DNA of 64,000 nucleotides from Patagioenas fasciata. Taxonomy: Eukaryota > Chordata > Aves > Columbiformes > Columbidae. The stretch covers positions 56,138,501 to 56,202,500 of the forward strand of contig NC_092520.1 in the NCBI RefSeq assembly GCF_037038585.1, in the 5' to 3' direction. The notes under the pieces are model-generated. The model worked only from the letters and a program-made list of their open reading frames with translations. It made no database searches and was not told the origin of the DNA. Below, one piece after another: positions 61,746-64,000 of the stretch; the stretch's first letter is position 1, and each line of letters starts with the position of its first letter. Both the position numbers and the translations under genes were made by a program.

Positions 61746-64000
61746 AAGTTTAATGTGTTTTCTGCAAGTTATCAGAGGATGAAGTTTAATACAAATGTTT
61801 ATGTCTGAAAAAATGTTCATTTTAAAGAATTGTCTCCTTTTAAGACTTTAGAGACTATCATCTATCTTCTATTTATATTTTAATTTCACTATCTTCCGTA
61901 TGTTGTAATTTGGTAGGTACCGAAAACTTTAACATATCCAGTCATGGTCATTATATTGGTACAAACATCAATAGATTAGCATGGCATATGGCTTAAAAAA
62001 ATATTTGGGGTCAGAAAACTAATAGTCATTAAGAATAATTTTCAGTTACAGACCCAAGTTTAAATACTTATATATTGGGCCTAATTTTCAAGATGTTGAG
62101 CTATTACTACAGCTAGTAGCAGCAATTTCTAGAAAAATTAGCTGCTCGACTTCAGTGTCTAGAAATTTTGAGCAAGAACTTTGTACTTAAGCAACCATAC
62201 TGTGCCTCATAATCTGTTAATAATTTTCTTGACAAGTAGATGGCTTTCAATGAAAACTGACTATAGAGACAGCAACTAATGAAATAGTGCACCTGTGAGC
62301 ATGTCGGTTTTGTAGGATGTTCTGATCTTCCTGTTGCTTTTAGAAACAAGGGCATCAGTCACAATGGAAAAAGTCAGGTAAAACACTTGCCTTGCTTTTT
62401 ATATAGAATTGAAAGTTGTGGTTATTGCTTCTTAAATTATACCAGGGAATAGAAAATTCTTACTTGAAAATTCCAGTGTTTCTAAGTTGCCAAATGTGGC
62501 CAGCACTTCAGAATTTCACCGAGATGACGTTGATGCTTGATTGTATAAGACAAGAAATTTGTTTGACATAGAGAGGGAACTCAAAGATTAAAATATTGTT
62601 AGGATACACTCACAGAGAACCTGCTGCTGAGCAGGTAGATGTTATATACCACTTAGAGTCTTTTCAGTCTTGATAATAGACTTCAGTGTTAGATATGAAT
62701 TGTAGTGATGCATACAAGGGAGAGGTGTCCAGTTTAAGGTGAAAGCCAACCTCTTGTTTGTGAAGGCTTTTAAACATCTACCATGGCAGTGGATGAGAAC
62801 TGCTGCTGTTCCTGTTGCAAGCTCCTTCTTGTCCTCCCCAGCACTCCAAGTGCTGTTTGCCTCTCGCTCCCTATACCAGCGCCTTTCTCCAAGGGGAACT
62901 GGTTACTAGATGTAGTGTAGCTTAAATGTTCATGGAGTTCTGCAAACTTGCTGAGGAAAAAGTCTCCCTCTCCCCTTGGTAATGAAGGATTTTCCCTCTA
63001 GTGAACTCTTCTCCCATAGGGCATGTTGGCAGGCTGTTGAATTTTCAGGTCTATTTGCTGTTTTACTGTTTAAGCAGGTGGCAGAGCTGAAGATAGGCTT
63101 TATCTGCAGTGACTTGAAGAAGCAGGTTGTACATGTAGACAGAGTTTGTTGTTATTCTAGTTGCCCCATGAGATCTTAGATACAGAAGATCCTTTACAGA
63201 TAAGAATTTCTCTCTCAAGTGATTGGAAATAATCTGGCAAGTATTTCAGTGTCCTTTGTGCAGAAATGATATGCATCATCATGCTGCCTCTGTTGCAGCA
63301 AAGGAATGTAGGTTTACTAGATAGACTTTGGATATGTGTATCAGTACCATCCACCATTCTTGTCCCATGGAAGTTCTCGTCTGTAAGCTGCCTAGAAATA
63401 ATGTGTTTCAGTGCTTTGGCTGAAAAGTACTTATAGTAACAGTTGGAAAGCAAAAATATATATTGTTTTGTTACATTGGGTTTTGTTGTTGTTTCTTGGG
63501 CTTTTGCAACTATTTCCTGTGATTATTTACAAGCACAGTACCCAGGGTGAGGCTGCCAAACAATTTCAGTAAAACTCGTGTTATTTGAGCCTTTCCTAGA
63601 CCTTGAAACCAAACTGGGAAGTGTAAACTAACTCTAACAACCATAGTACTGAATTGGCTTTCAAGTATTTTATTTAAGTTGAGGTAATTATTTCCAGAAA
63701 GTTTCACGCACAAGAACAAAGATAATTTCTGGAGCCTCCTCAAAAGTGATACGGTGTTGTGGTTATTTATTATTCTAATATTATTCTTCAAGTTGTTTTA
63801 CAATTATTATTTAATTTGCTGTCCTATGAGTAAGTGCAATTATCTTGACTTTGTATACCTCAGTCTATCCATCTGATTCCCTAAGGCTGTTAAGGAGTTT
63901 ATGTCAAAGCCTAGAATAAAACATTAGATGCCCAGTCCTGCAATTAGGCCATACGCTGTTCTTTATAGCAAAATAATTCATGACTCAGCCGCCTAATTGC

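Larger units (their letters stand above)
42177..64000 (+). other. RAP2A: RAP2A intron 1, incomplete, more than 21.8 kb
   Basis: It starts GTGACT and runs beyond the window; no exon 2 sequence (VPVILVGNKVDLE-like) is seen. Its first 420 nt remain in the CpG island and include a C/T tract ending CCCTCCAG (about 42594) that resembles an acceptor. Recognised contents are a perfect 24-bp palindrome (44598-44621), a TA microsatellite (46598-46625), an ERVL-type LTR (55246-55965), a 23-bp tandem duplication (57842-57887), a T/G-only tract (58277-58491), a CR1 3' end (60243-60416) and a MIR remnant (61624-61745). Otherwise it is AT-rich sequence without recognised genes. Confidence 0.85.

Noticed and set aside
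42177-64000. Search for RAP2A exon 2 (NKVD motif, SAK motif, C-terminal CNIQ box)
   Set aside because: No such coding sequence seen in any frame; exon 2 must lie beyond the window.
1-64000. tRNA, rRNA, CRISPR, bacterial operon or novel defence-like system
   Set aside because: No cloverleaf, rRNA core, spaced direct-repeat array or clustered coding frames were recognised by eye; composition and repeats are those of a vertebrate chromosome. A tRNAscan/Infernal run would be decisive for small RNAs.

Overview
This is vertebrate nuclear DNA, most likely from a bird. The evidence is spliced genes with GT/AG borders, several 5'-truncated CR1 LINE fragments (including copies ending in the typical 'ACAGAATCACAGAAT' tail), and solo LTRs of avian ERVL/ERVK type. 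The species cannot be fixed from the window. There is no bacterial gene, operon, CRISPR array or mobile gene cassette.

Layout. (1) About 1-23,105: the 3' end of a muscleblind-like gene, best called MBNL2, on the + strand. Visible are a 36-nt cassette exon (3007-3042), a 95-nt cassette exon (4459-4553), a 15.6-kb last intron, and the terminal exon (coding from 20,130) with a roughly 2.85-kb AU-rich 3' UTR. The zinc-finger exons lie upstream of the window. (2) About 23,105-40,880: an intergenic stretch with no supportable gene, holding a solo ERVK-like LTR, two adjacent ERVL-like LTRs, an old CR1 piece and a MIR remnant. (3) About 40,880-42,600: a strong CpG island with the promoter, 5' UTR and first coding exon of RAP2A (41,863-42,176, + strand). 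(4) 42,177-64,000: RAP2A intron 1, running off the window, with an ERVL-type LTR, a CR1 3' end, a MIR remnant and low-complexity tracts. RAP2A exon 2 is not present. The order MBNL2 then RAP2A on one strand matches the known vertebrate arrangement (human 13q32), which supports both names.

How it works. MBNL2 encodes an RNA-binding splicing regulator. The window holds its C-terminal alternative-splicing module: the 95-nt exon is not a multiple of three, so including or skipping it makes the terminal exon be read in two frames and gives two unrelated C-termini. The intron before that exon has a 207-nt stretch with no AG dinucleotide and ten YGCY motifs (the MBNL binding motif), the layout expected of an autoregulated exon with a distant branch point. 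RAP2A encodes a Ras-family GTPase; only its N-terminal 104 residues plus two bases of codon 105 are here.

I found no convincing new biological system. The most useful observations are the MBNL2 splicing-control architecture, three solo LTRs whose borders can be read from target-site duplications (two perfect, one imperfect), a 92-bp dispersed repeat pair of unknown family, and a CpG-dense patch with an acceptor-like site in the last MBNL2 intron.
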